A stretch of 64,000 nt of DNA from assembly GCF_047607445.1 (NCBI RefSeq), contig NZ_JBLKRT010000001.1, positions 124,001 through 188,000 on the forward strand, given 5' to 3'. Source of the DNA: Crystallibacter sulfonylureivorans_A (GTDB lineage Bacteria > Actinomycetota > Actinomycetes > Actinomycetales > Micrococcaceae). A program made the translations under genes and the position numbers. This document shows, piece after piece, positions 35,421 to 43,701 of the stretch (positions within the stretch are counted from its first letter, which is position 1; every line of letters starts with the position of its first letter). A model generated the notes under the pieces. The model did not search any database and was not told the DNA's origin. It worked only from the letters and a program-made list of their open reading frames with translations.

Positions 35421-36128
35421 ATGAATGCAATAGAACACATCTGGGAAGTCCAATTGCTAGGGGGATGGCAGATTCGCCGAGGGACGACTCCCGTCAAAGT
35501 AACCATTCGACAGCAGCGACTCATCGCCGTTTTGGCCTTGTACGGCAGTGCGCCACGAGCGTTTTTGGCCGGGCTTCTTTGGCCTGACAGTCCCGACCGG
35601 CAGGCAACGGGGAGCCTGCGGGAGACCATCTGGATGATCTCCCATCAGCTGCCTGGCTTGCTGGTGGAAAGCCGGGATCCGCTGGCGCTCGCTCCGGACG
35701 TGGTGGTGGATGTTCATGAAATCGGCCGGCGCGTAGCTGCGCTGGAAGGGGACCGGAGTGCAGGCCTGCCGCCGGCCATGCTCGATCGACTGCGCACCGC
35801 CGAGCTGCTGCCCGGATGGTACGAGGACTGGGTCGTGGCAGAGCAGGAGCGGTGGAAGCAGCTGAGGCTCTCGGCGCTGGAACGTCTCGCCAGCCGGTAC
35901 CTGGAGCGCGGCGAGACCGATCAGGCCAACGATGCGGCCGGATTCGCCATCGCCATTGAGCCACTGCGGGAAAGCGCCCAGCGCCTGTTGCTGGAAACAC
36001 ACATTGCCGATGGCAACTATGCCCAGGCTTTGCGGGCGTTCGAAGTCTTCAAGTCCCGGCTCTGGAGGGAATTCGGCGTGGAGCCTTCGGCCAAGATCAC
36101 GAAGATCATGGCGCCCTTGCTGACCTAG
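35421..36128 (+). CDS. BTAD-domain transcriptional regulator (SARP-like)
   Basis: A 235-residue protein with an N-terminal winged-helix-like domain (VQLLGGWQIRRGTTPVKVTIRQQRLIAVLALYG, WPDSPDRQATGSLRETIWMI) and a C-terminal bacterial transcriptional activator (BTAD) TPR-like domain (LERLASRYLERGETDQANDAAGFAIAIEPLRESAQRLLLETHIADGNYAQALRAFEVF, ending EFGVEPS). It has the domain order of the small SARP activators that switch on secondary-metabolite or stress genes. No biosynthetic cluster is adjacent. ATG at 35421 is chosen at the start of homology with GGGGGG upstream; it is convergent with the second YbdK gene. Confidence 0.85.
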   Translation: MNAIEHIWEVQLLGGWQIRRGTTPVKVTIRQQRLIAVLALYGSAPRAFLAGLLWPDSPDRQATGSLRETIWMISHQLPGLLVESRDPLALAPDVVVDVHEIGRRVAALEGDRSAGLPPAMLDRLRTAELLPGWYEDWVVAEQERWKQLRLSALERLASRYLERGETDQANDAAGFAIAIEPLRESAQRLLLETHIADGNYAQALRAFEVFKSRLWREFGVEPSAKITKIMAPLLT

Positions 36129-36147
36129 CCGGGTTCGGCGCCGCGGA

Positions 36148-37248
36148 CTACGGCTCGGCGGTCAGCGACGTCGCGTAAAGATCCATCAGCGCCGGCAGAC
36201 CGCCGGTCTCCATCGCCTTCCGCTGCCGTTCGGCGCCGGTTCCCGTGGCGAAAAGCCGTTCTATGCTGGCATCCACCCAGGCAGAATCGCCCTCCTCCTC
36301 CAACGCGGGCCGGATGTAGCGCAGCAGCATGCCCACCACGTCCCGCGCCGGCAGCAACAGGCCCGACTCCGGGTCCACCAGCCGGTCGGACAGGCCCTGA
36401 CGGCCGGCCTGCCACACAGCGGCATCCAGCAACTCGGGCTCCGGCTGCAGGAAAGTCCGCGAGGCAGCTTCATCGGCCAGCACCGTCGTGATCAGGCACC
36501 GGATTACTGCCGCGATCAACACGGCGTCCTGGGCCTCGAGCTGTACATCTGCCGCCCGGACTTCCAGCGTGGGGTAGCGGTCGGATAGCCGGGCCAGCCA
36601 GGTGAGGACACCCCGGTCAATAATGACGCCCGAGTCCACCAGGCGCTGGATGCGACGCTCGTAGTCGGCGGCGTCGCGGAAGACCGGTGCGCAGCCCTGG
36701 ACCGGCCATCGGCGGTAGTGCACAATCCGCCAACTGCCGAAGCCGCTGTCGCGGTCCAGCCAGTAGGGTGAGTTGGCGCTGAGCGCCACCACCGCCGGCA
36801 TCCACGGCCGGATCCGGTTCAAGGCCTGCACTCCGGCTTCCTTGTCCGGGACGGATACATGGACGTGCTGGCCGTTGACGAACTGGTCGGCCACAATGCC
36901 CTTCGCGCTGGCCTTGAGCTGGTGGTAGCGCTGGTTGTCCGTGACTTCCGGGTAGTCGTCCTGGATCCGCGGTGCGGTGCCGGTGGCAGCGGCCCTGACG
37001 CCGGTCTTCCGGGCAGCAGCATCCAGTTCCCGGCGGAAGTTCAGGAGCGACTCCTCGGCTTCGGTAAGCGTGGCGCAGACCGCGGTTGCGGTTTCAATCT
37101 GGCAAGTGAGCAGCTCCCGCTGGATGTCCCCGCGGGCAACATGCAGCGATCCTTCAAGGTTTTCGGCGACCTTGTCGGCCATCGGGACGGGCATCCCGGT
37201 TGCCGGATCCAGCAGCAGGTATTCTTCCTCAATTCCCAGAGTTGCCAT
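36148..37248 (-). CDS. YbdK-type carboxylate-amine ligase (glutamate-cysteine ligase family), copy 2
   Basis: A 366-residue GCS2-family protein, starting LGIEEEYLLLD and carrying LLTCQIETATAVC, GQHVHVSVPD, WRIVHYRRWPVQGCAPVFRD and PTLEVRAADVQLEAQDAV. It matches copy 1 (33018-34184) in every motif but differs through most of the sequence, so the duplication is old or the two were acquired separately. It should catalyse an ATP-dependent gamma-glutamyl ligation. ATG at 37248 follows AGAAAGGTGTCCC. It is convergent with the BTAD regulator, with 19 bases between their stops. Confidence 0.9.
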   Translation of the reverse strand: MATLGIEEEYLLLDPATGMPVPMADKVAENLEGSLHVARGDIQRELLTCQIETATAVCATLTEAEESLLNFRRELDAAARKTGVRAAATGTAPRIQDDYPEVTDNQRYHQLKASAKGIVADQFVNGQHVHVSVPDKEAGVQALNRIRPWMPAVVALSANSPYWLDRDSGFGSWRIVHYRRWPVQGCAPVFRDAADYERRIQRLVDSGVIIDRGVLTWLARLSDRYPTLEVRAADVQLEAQDAVLIAAVIRCLITTVLADEAASRTFLQPEPELLDAAVWQAGRQGLSDRLVDPESGLLLPARDVVGMLLRYIRPALEEEGDSAWVDASIERLFATGTGAERQRKAMETGGLPALMDLYATSLTAEP

Positions 37249-37426
37249 GGGACACCTTTCTTCTGCCGACGTCGGTATTGCCGAGCCTAACCGATAGGTA
37301 GCCGCTTATGTGCGCCGTCCCGACGGCCCGACCCCGGAAAATCCCCCTTCAGCGGGGTGCTTGGGAGCGCTCGGGAGGGCCCTGAACCTCCGCCGGCCAG
37401 CGCAAGGCGCGCGGGCGCCGTCGTAC

Positions 37427-38152
37427 TCAGGAGGCGAGCAGGCAGCCCGGGTGCGGATCGCTGTGCACCCACAGCGCCGCGGCCGCCTGGTCGCCCAGGT
37501 CAAGCTCGCGGGCGGATCCGCTGGGGCCAAAACGCACCACCAAGGCACCGCCGAAGGGTCGCCGGCCAACAACCTCCACGCGGTCGTCGAGCCTGATCTG
37601 CTCGGAGCTGAAGAAGCGCAGCAGATCGGCGTCGGCGTCGCTGATCCGGGTGATGCGGCCGGTGTGCCCGCCGTCGAGTTCTTCCAGTTGCACGGCGTGA
37701 GGCACATGCACTGTGCCGTCCGCGGCGGGGATCGGGTCGCCGTGCGGATCGCGCTGTGGATCGCCCAGCTTGGCTGCCATTCGGTTGATGAAAGTGTCGG
37801 AGACGGTGTGTTCGAGCAACTCCGCCTCGTCGTGGACCTCGTCCCAGGCATAGCCGAGTTCCTGGACCAGAAAGGTCTCCAGGACCCGGTGCCGGCGGAC
37901 CATGGTCAGTGCCAGCCGGCGGCCGGCGCTGGTCAGTTCAATGGCGCTGTACGGCCGGTGGTCGACCAGTTGCAGGTCCACCAGCTTGCGCACCATCTCG
38001 GAGACCGACGAGTTGGCCACGCCCAGGCGCACGGCTAGCTGGGAGGACGTGATGGGCTTGTCCTGCCACTCGGTGAAGGCATAGATGACCTTGACGTAGT
38101 CCTGCACACTGGACGAGCCGCTACTGAGCGCGGATTTTTTGGCCGGTGGCAT
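37427..38152 (-). CDS. mntR: DtxR/MntR-family metal-dependent regulator
   Basis: A 241-residue repressor: winged helix (SSVQDYVKVIYAFTEWQDKPITSSQLAVRLGVANSSVSEMVRKL), a metal-binding dimer domain (RHRVLETFLVQELGYAWDEVHDEAELLEHTVSD, rich in Glu and His at the usual positions) and a C-terminal FeoA/SH3-like domain (from about residue 165). It would bind DNA when Mn(II) or Fe(II) is abundant. Being the last gene of the importer operon, it probably represses that operon. The MntR name is inferred from the neighbouring TroA-class importer; an iron-sensing IdeR-like role is possible. Confidence 0.85.
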   Translation of the reverse strand: MPPAKKSALSSGSSSVQDYVKVIYAFTEWQDKPITSSQLAVRLGVANSSVSEMVRKLVDLQLVDHRPYSAIELTSAGRRLALTMVRRHRVLETFLVQELGYAWDEVHDEAELLEHTVSDTFINRMAAKLGDPQRDPHGDPIPAADGTVHVPHAVQLEELDGGHTGRITRISDADADLLRFFSSEQIRLDDRVEVVGRRPFGGALVVRFGPSGSARELDLGDQAAAALWVHSDPHPGCLLAS

Positions 38153-38196
38153 TGCGGTTTCACCCTTTCTCCGTACGTCCTCAAAGGACTGCAGAC

Positions 38197-39093
38197 TTAC
38201 AGCGTGGCGCTGCTGGTATCCGGCTGTAAGGCGTCGCTCCGCCGGGCGGACCGGCGGCGTACCAACTGCCAGATTACCCCGGTTCGCGGCGCGGACAGGT
38301 AGACCACCAGGAAGACCAGCGCCTGGGCCAGGACCACGGCCGCGCCGGTCGCGACGTCCAGATAGTAGCTGGCATAAATGCCGGCGATCGAGGCCGCGGC
38401 AGTGACTGAGGCGGCGATGACGAGCATCGCGTCAAACCGTCGGGTCAGCAGGAAGGCCGTGGCGCCCGGAGTAATCAGCATGGCCACCACCAGCACGATG
38501 CCCACCGCCTGCAGGCCGACGACGACGGTGAGCGCCAGCAACCCGAGCAGCAGCACCGACAACCATCGAGTGTTGAGCCCGATGGCGTGGGCGTGGACGC
38601 GGTCGAAGGCGAACAGGGTGAGATCGCGGCGTTTGAACAGCAGGACGCACAGTGTGACGGCGCCCAGGCCGAGCACCTGCAGCAGTTCGCCGTCGCTGAC
38701 GCCCAGAACGTTGCCGAACAGGATGTGCTGCAGGTCGGTTTGGCTCGGGGTTTTGGAGATGATCGCCAGGCCGGCCGCGAAGAACGCGGTGAAGACCACG
38801 CCGATGACGGTGTCGCCCTTCAACCGGGTGGAGGAGCGCACACCTCCGATCAGCGCCACCGCGGCCGCGCCGAAAATGAACGCGCCGAGCGAGAACGGGA
38901 TGCCGATGATGTAGGCCAACGCGACGCCGGGCAGCACGGCGTGGGAGACCGCATCGCCCATCAGCGACCAGCCCATCAAGATCAGCCAGCAGGACAACAC
39001 CGCGGAGACGATGGACGCTGCCAGTGTGACCAGCAGGGCACGGGTCAGGAAACCGTACTGCAGCGGTTCCAGCAGCCAGTTAAGCAAGTCCAC
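38197..39093 (-). CDS. mntB: Mn/Zn-type ABC transporter permease
   Basis: A 298-residue ABC-3 family permease with about eight helices. GWSLMGDAVSHAVLPGVALAY near the N-terminus and NTRWLSVLLLGLLALTVVVGLQAVG are typical of the TroCD/ZnuB/MntB group. It carries the metal across the membrane after delivery by the binding protein. GTG at 39093 lies 14 bases inside the ATPase gene. It precedes the regulator gene by 44 bases. Confidence 0.92.
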   Translation of the reverse strand: MDLLNWLLEPLQYGFLTRALLVTLAASIVSAVLSCWLILMGWSLMGDAVSHAVLPGVALAYIIGIPFSLGAFIFGAAAVALIGGVRSSTRLKGDTVIGVVFTAFFAAGLAIISKTPSQTDLQHILFGNVLGVSDGELLQVLGLGAVTLCVLLFKRRDLTLFAFDRVHAHAIGLNTRWLSVLLLGLLALTVVVGLQAVGIVLVVAMLITPGATAFLLTRRFDAMLVIAASVTAAASIAGIYASYYLDVATGAAVVLAQALVFLVVYLSAPRTGVIWQLVRRRSARRSDALQPDTSSATL

Positions 39094-39859
39094 GGTGGGC
39101 TCCTTCCGCGGGGCCGATCAGCGCGGAGCCGAATGCCAGGGCCAGGTTATCGTTGGTCAACACTTCCGCCGGCGATCCGTGCGCCAGTACTTTTTGGTGC
39201 AGCAGGATCGCCTCGTCGCACAGTTGCGGAATGCCGGCCAGATCGTGGGTGGAGATCAGGATCGTCTTGCCCTCGTGGCGCAGCTCCTTCAGCAGCGAGA
39301 TCAGGCCGGCTTCGGAGGCCTTGTCCACGCCTGCGAAGGGCTCGTCGAGCAGCAGCAGCCCGGCGTCCTGCGCGATGCCGCGGGCCACAAAAGCACGTTT
39401 CCGCTGGCCCCCCGACAGCTCGCCGATCTGCCGTTGCTGCAGGTGGCTCAGTCCCGTCCGTTCCAGCGCCGCATCCACGGCTTCGCGATCCCCGCGGTGC
39501 GGCCGGCGCATCGGGCCCAGCCTGCCGTAGCGGCCCATCATCACCACATCCCGCACCGACACCGGGAAGGTCCAATCGACATCTTCGGACTGTGGAACGT
39601 AGCTGACCAGATTCAACTTCCGTGCCTGCCGGGGCGGAAGACCGAACAGTTCCACGGTGCCGGAGGTGGGATGCGCCAGACCCATCAGCGACTTGAACAG
39701 CGTGGACTTGCCGGAGCCGTTGACGCCGATCAGCCCGCAGATGGTCCCCAGGGCCACCGTTGCGCTGACGTCATCCAGCGCGACGACGTCGTTATAGGCC
39801 ACATGCAGGCCGGCCACGGAGATAGCAGGGGACCCGGCCGGGATGACGTGTGTGCTCAC
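39080..39859 (-). CDS. mntA: Mn/Zn-type ABC transporter ATPase
   Basis: A 259-residue ATPase: Walker A GVNGSGKST, Q-loop SYVPQSEDVDWTFPVSVRDVVMMGRYG (the 'DVDWTFP' form is common in manganese importers), signature LSGGQRKRAFVARGI, Walker B LLLLDEPFAGVD, H-loop ILISTHDL. It energises metal uptake. GTG at 39859 overlaps the binding-protein stop by four bases. Confidence 0.93.
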   Translation of the reverse strand: MSTHVIPAGSPAISVAGLHVAYNDVVALDDVSATVALGTICGLIGVNGSGKSTLFKSLMGLAHPTSGTVELFGLPPRQARKLNLVSYVPQSEDVDWTFPVSVRDVVMMGRYGRLGPMRRPHRGDREAVDAALERTGLSHLQQRQIGELSGGQRKRAFVARGIAQDAGLLLLDEPFAGVDKASEAGLISLLKELRHEGKTILISTHDLAGIPQLCDEAILLHQKVLAHGSPAEVLTNDNLALAFGSALIGPAEGAHRGLA

Positions 39860-40770
39860 GGCGCCAGTCCTTCCTTGATCAGGGAGATGTCGTGCTTGAT
39901 CAGCTCCAGATGGGTGGGCACCGGTCCATTGGGTCCGGAGAGCGAATCTACGTACAGCGGCGTGACGAACCGGGCGCCGGTGGCTTTCGCCACCTGGCGC
40001 ATCGATTCCGGGTTGACGGTCGATTCGCAGAACACCGTCGGGATCCGGTGTTCGCGGACCTGTCCGATGACTTCTTTGATCTGCCGGGGCGTGCCCTCGG
40101 CGTCCGAGTTCACCGGCCAGAGGTAGGCCTCGTGCAGCCCCGCGTCGCGGGCCAGGTACGAGAATGCCCCTTCACAGCTGACCAGGGCGGGAACGGCCGC
40201 CGGATCGGCGAAGGCGGTCTTCAGCCCGTCCATCAGCTTGTCCAGTTCCCCGCGGTAGGCCGCGCCGTTGCGCTGGAAATCATCGGCGTGCCCAGGCACC
40301 AGGTCGCTGAAGGCGCGCACGATGTTGTCCACGTAGATTTTGGCGGCTTCCGGCGACATCCAGGCGTGCGGATTGGGGCGGCCTTCATAGTTTCCGGCAG
40401 TGATATTCACCGGCTCCACGCCGTCGCTGAGCACCACGTGCGGGGCCGGGACTGCGTTCAGGAACCGCGCGAACCAGCGTTCCAACCCCAGCCCGTTGTC
40501 CAGGATCAGGTCGGCATCCTGCGCTTTGATCAAGTCCGACGGCGTGGGCTGGTAGCCGTGGATTTCCGCGCCGATCTTGGTGATGGAGATGACCTCCACG
40601 TGTCCGCCGCCAATCTTGTTGGCCATGTCCGCCAGCACGGTGAAGGTGGTCAGGACCAGCGGCCGGTCGTCGGCCGCGGCGGCGGTTGGTGCGGGAGGAG
40701 GGGCGCAGCCGGCCACCGCCAGCACGGCGGCAACGGCCAACAGGCATACCTTCACCCAATATTTCGGCAT
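39856..40770 (-). CDS. mntC: TroA/MntC-class metal-binding lipoprotein
   Basis: A 304-residue cluster A-I solute-binding lipoprotein; lipobox LAVAGC with Cys22. The four predicted metal ligands are His71 (EIHGYQPTPSD), His135 (NPHAWMS), Glu200 (SCEGAFSYL) and Asp275 (YVDSLSG). The His-His-Glu-Asp set is that of manganese or manganese/zinc binders. No His-rich loop is present, unlike the zinc-binding protein at 57973. It captures the metal outside the membrane for the permease and ATPase encoded downstream. ATG at 40770 is immediately preceded by a near-palindrome that may be the regulator's operator. Confidence 0.92.
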   Translation of the reverse strand: MPKYWVKVCLLAVAAVLAVAGCAPPPAPTAAAADDRPLVLTTFTVLADMANKIGGGHVEVISITKIGAEIHGYQPTPSDLIKAQDADLILDNGLGLERWFARFLNAVPAPHVVLSDGVEPVNITAGNYEGRPNPHAWMSPEAAKIYVDNIVRAFSDLVPGHADDFQRNGAAYRGELDKLMDGLKTAFADPAAVPALVSCEGAFSYLARDAGLHEAYLWPVNSDAEGTPRQIKEVIGQVREHRIPTVFCESTVNPESMRQVAKATGARFVTPLYVDSLSGPNGPVPTHLELIKHDISLIKEGLAP

Positions 40771-40784
40771 GCCTAAATTTTGCC
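40771..40784 (-). promoter_or_regulatory. Near-palindrome touching the mntC start (possible operator)
   Basis: Read on the minus strand, GGCAAAATTTAGGC is symmetric at five of seven base pairs around AAATTT and ends directly at the mntC ATG. DtxR/MntR operators are AT-centred palindromes, so it could be the repressor site of this operon. Confidence 0.3.
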
Positions 40785-40860
40785 GGACGGCTGGCCTGAT
40801 GACAAGCTGCGGCAGGTCTGTGACGGCGCCCGGGGTGCGTCCGGGGCAGCGTCCCGGAGC

Positions 40861-41619
40861 TCAGGCCGCCCGTGCCCGCCAGCTGTGGGTCAGATAGGGC
40901 AGCCCGATCGGTGCTCCGGGGGAGTGGCCCAGATGGTCGTGGAGGTACCAGTCCAGGTTGGCCAACACTTTGGTCCTGGTTGCCTCGTTGGCGCGCAAGT
41001 AATAGCTGCGGGTTTTGGCCAGCTCCATCACATCCAGCGTGCTGAGCGGGTCCTGCCAGTGGGTGTCGTGCCCTTCCAGTCCGCTGAACTCCGGTCCGAT
41101 CCGGGGACGAAAATCCGGTTTGAGCACATCGCCGGCATGCATGATGCGGGTGAGCCGGTGTACCCACGGCACGCCGGTATCCAACTGGTTCCACACCAAT
41201 CCCAAGACACCGCCGGGCTTCAGGATGCGGGCGGCCTCGGTACTGGCCCGGAGCGGGTCGGTCCAGTGCCAGGCTTGGGCCACAGTGACAACATCCATGC
41301 TGGCATCGGCGATCCCGGTCTGCTCCGCGGTACCCACCACGGTGGCCACGCCGGGCAGGTTGCGTCGCAGCTGGGCGAGCATGTCGGCAGACGGGTCCAC
41401 CGCAATCACCTGCAGTCCCCGCGCGGCCAACGCGGCGGTGTACTTTCCGGTGCCGGCACCCAGATCAGCGGCGGTGCGGGCGTGGGCCGGCAGCAGCCAG
41501 TCCACTGCGTCGTCCGGGTAGCCGGGACGGATGCGGTCGTAGTGTTCGCCGCCCTGCTGGAAGGTGTCGCCGTAGGCCCGGCGCCGCTCATCGTCCATCC
41601 GGGGGCCGCCGTGTGCCAC
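40861..41619 (-). CDS. SAM-dependent methyltransferase (class I)
   Basis: A 252-residue class I methyltransferase. SAM motif I is AADLGAGTGKYTAALAA, with an acidic VDPSADML at motif II and ILKPGGVLGLVWN at the post-motif region. The ending (HDHLGHSPGAPIGLPYLTHSWRA) resembles the family related to ubiquinone or trans-aconitate methyltransferases. The substrate is unknown. GTG at 41619 is supported by AAGGAG six bases upstream. It follows hisN on the same strand after 25 bases, but may be functionally separate. Confidence 0.85.
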   Translation of the reverse strand: MAHGGPRMDDERRRAYGDTFQQGGEHYDRIRPGYPDDAVDWLLPAHARTAADLGAGTGKYTAALAARGLQVIAVDPSADMLAQLRRNLPGVATVVGTAEQTGIADASMDVVTVAQAWHWTDPLRASTEAARILKPGGVLGLVWNQLDTGVPWVHRLTRIMHAGDVLKPDFRPRIGPEFSGLEGHDTHWQDPLSTLDVMELAKTRSYYLRANEATRTKVLANLDWYLHDHLGHSPGAPIGLPYLTHSWRARAA

Positions 41620-41644
41620 GTGGTGCTCCTTGTACAGCGGCCGG

Positions 41645-42529
41645 TTACCGGCCCTCGCCGCCGGCTTCGGTGCCGCCGGCTGCTTCGTCGTCGTATGCCG
41701 CGGTGGCCGACCCGGCCGGGCGCTGGCCACGCAGTTCGGGGTTCAGGCGGTGCAGTGCGGTCTGGTGCAGTAGGCCGTTGGTAGCCAGCGCGTTGCCGCC
41801 GAACGGGCCGTCCTCGCCCTCCAGCGAGCTGAACCTGCCGCCGGCTTCGGTGACGATCGGGACCAGGGCGGCCATGTCGTAGAGGTTCAGCTCCGGTTCG
41901 CAGGCAATGTCCACGGCGCCTTCGGCCACCAGGCAGTAGGACCAGAAATCGCCGAACGCGCGGGTGCGCCAGACCGATTCGGTCAGCTCGAGGAAGTCGT
42001 CCAGGTTCCCGCGTTCCTTCCAACCGCCCAGACTGGAATAGGACATCGACGCATCCTCCAGCCGGTCCACGGCGGAAACCTGCAGCCTAGTGGCAGCGGC
42101 CAGCGAACGCCCGGTGTAGGCGCCGGTTCCCTTGGCGGCCCACCACCGCTTGCCCAGTGCCGGCGCACTGACCAGGCCCACCACCGGCTGTCCCTCGTCC
42201 ACCAGGGCGATCAGGGTGGCCCAGACGGGTACGCCGCGGACAAAGTTCTTGGTGCCGTCAATCGGGTCGATGATCCACCGGCGGGTGCCGTGCCCGCTGC
42301 TGCCGAACTCTTCACCCAGCACCGCATCCCGCGGCCGGGACCGGGAGAGCTGCCCGCGGATGGCTTCTTCGGCGGCGCGGTCGGCGTCGGTGACCGGAGT
42401 GAGGTCCGGCTTGGTCTCCACCTTCAGGTCGAGGGCCTTGAACCGGGCCATGGTCTGCGCATCCACGGAGTCGGCCATCACGTGGGCCAGGCGCAGATCG
42501 TCGTTGTAGGTTTGCGGAGCGTGGGTCAT
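41645..42529 (-). CDS. hisN: Histidinol-phosphatase (inositol-monophosphatase family)
   Basis: A 294-residue FIG-superfamily phosphatase. Metal-binding residues lie in GEEFGSSG (Glu), DPIDGTKNF (Asp-Pro-Ile-Asp) and YDMAALVPIVTEAGG (Asp). Actinobacterial HisN proteins of this type dephosphorylate histidinol phosphate in histidine synthesis, and the gene commonly follows rsgA and aroA as here. Inositol monophosphatase activity is the alternative. The ATG at 42529 is used; AGG lies upstream. The C-terminal 30 residues are a low-complexity Ala/Gly/Glu tail. Confidence 0.88.
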   Translation of the reverse strand: MTHAPQTYNDDLRLAHVMADSVDAQTMARFKALDLKVETKPDLTPVTDADRAAEEAIRGQLSRSRPRDAVLGEEFGSSGHGTRRWIIDPIDGTKNFVRGVPVWATLIALVDEGQPVVGLVSAPALGKRWWAAKGTGAYTGRSLAAATRLQVSAVDRLEDASMSYSSLGGWKERGNLDDFLELTESVWRTRAFGDFWSYCLVAEGAVDIACEPELNLYDMAALVPIVTEAGGRFSSLEGEDGPFGGNALATNGLLHQTALHRLNPELRGQRPAGSATAAYDDEAAGGTEAGGEGR

Positions 42530-42595
42530 AGGTTTCAACCTATCGGTAAGTGCAGCGCGGACGCGGGAGGCAGCGCCCGCAACCGGGCGGCAAAC

Positions 42596-43699
42596 CTAGA
42601 CCGTGCCGAGCTCCTTGGCCTCCGGCCGTTCCTCGGCGCCCAACAAGCGGCGCAGGGACGCCAGCCGGACCGTCCCGGCGTCGCCGGCACCGCCGTCAGC
42701 CACATAGGCGTCCAGACCGCAGTCGATGGCGGACGCGTCGTGCTTGCAGCCGCGCGCACAGTCGGCCGTGCCGGGCCCCAGATCAGGGAAGGCCGACAGG
42801 ATGCGGTCGGGATCCACGTGGGCCAATCCGAAGGAGCGGATGCCGGGAGTATCGATGATCCAGGTGCCGGCCGGCGCGTCCAGGACTTTCAGCGCCAACG
42901 CCGACGACGAGGTGTGGCGGCCGCGCCCGGTGACGGCGTTGACCCCGCCGGTGGCACGCTGGGCGCCGGTCAGCGCGTTGACCATGGTGGACTTGCCGAC
43001 GCCCGAATGACCCAGGGTAACGGTGACCTTGCCGTCGAGGTAACCGCGCAGCTCTGCCACGGCCTCGGTATCTAGCCGGGCGGACAGGCCCTCGTCGGAG
43101 AGCGTATCCACGCCGGCAGCGTCCACGGCCGCCGTGCGGCTGACGATCACCGGCAGGTCCAGATGCGTGTAGTTGGACAGCAGTTCGGCGGGATCCTTCA
43201 GGTCCGCTTTGGTCACGCACAGCAGCGGACTGATCCCGGCGTCGTACGCCGCCACCAGTGCCCGGTCGATGAAGCCGGTCCGGGGTTCGGGATTGGCCGC
43301 GGCCACCACAATGATCAGTTGGTCCGCATTCGCCACCACCACGCGCTCCACCGGGTCGGTGTCATCCGCGCTGCGGCGCAGCAGCGTCCGTCGTTCCTCC
43401 ACCCGGACCAGCCGGGCCAGGCTGTCCGGTTCGCCGGACACGTCCCCGACCAGGGCCACGAAATCTCCGGCCACCACCGGAGTGCGGCGCAACTCCCGGG
43501 CGCGGGCCGCGACGACGGTGCGCTCCTCGGGGGTGTCTTCGGCGACGACGGCGGTGTAGCGGCCACGGTCGACGGTCACGATCCGGCCGAGCTCGGCGTC
43601 TTCGTGGGCGGGGCGGTCCTTGGTGCGTGGACGTGTGCCGCGCTTGTTGGGGCGGATGCGCACATCCGACTCGTCCCAGCTTCCAGTACTACGCGCCAC
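42596..43699 (-). CDS. rsgA: Ribosome small-subunit-dependent GTPase RsgA
   Basis: A 367-residue circularly permuted GTPase. After an OB-fold region (GRIVTVDRGRYTAVVAED to about residue 90) the motifs occur in permuted order: G4 CVTKADL, then G1 GHSGVGKST, G3 DTPGIRS. The C-terminal zinc segment has DCARGCKHDASAIDCGL. It helps mature the 30S subunit in late assembly. The GTG at 43699 begins two bases after the aroA stop, with its ribosome site inside aroA, so the two are cotranscribed. Homologous actinobacterial clusters have the same aroA-rsgA-hisN order. Confidence 0.95.
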   Translation of the reverse strand: MARSTGSWDESDVRIRPNKRGTRPRTKDRPAHEDAELGRIVTVDRGRYTAVVAEDTPEERTVVAARARELRRTPVVAGDFVALVGDVSGEPDSLARLVRVEERRTLLRRSADDTDPVERVVVANADQLIIVVAAANPEPRTGFIDRALVAAYDAGISPLLCVTKADLKDPAELLSNYTHLDLPVIVSRTAAVDAAGVDTLSDEGLSARLDTEAVAELRGYLDGKVTVTLGHSGVGKSTMVNALTGAQRATGGVNAVTGRGRHTSSSALALKVLDAPAGTWIIDTPGIRSFGLAHVDPDRILSAFPDLGPGTADCARGCKHDASAIDCGLDAYVADGGAGDAGTVRLASLRRLLGAEERPEAKELGTV

Positions 43700-43701
43700 C
43701 G

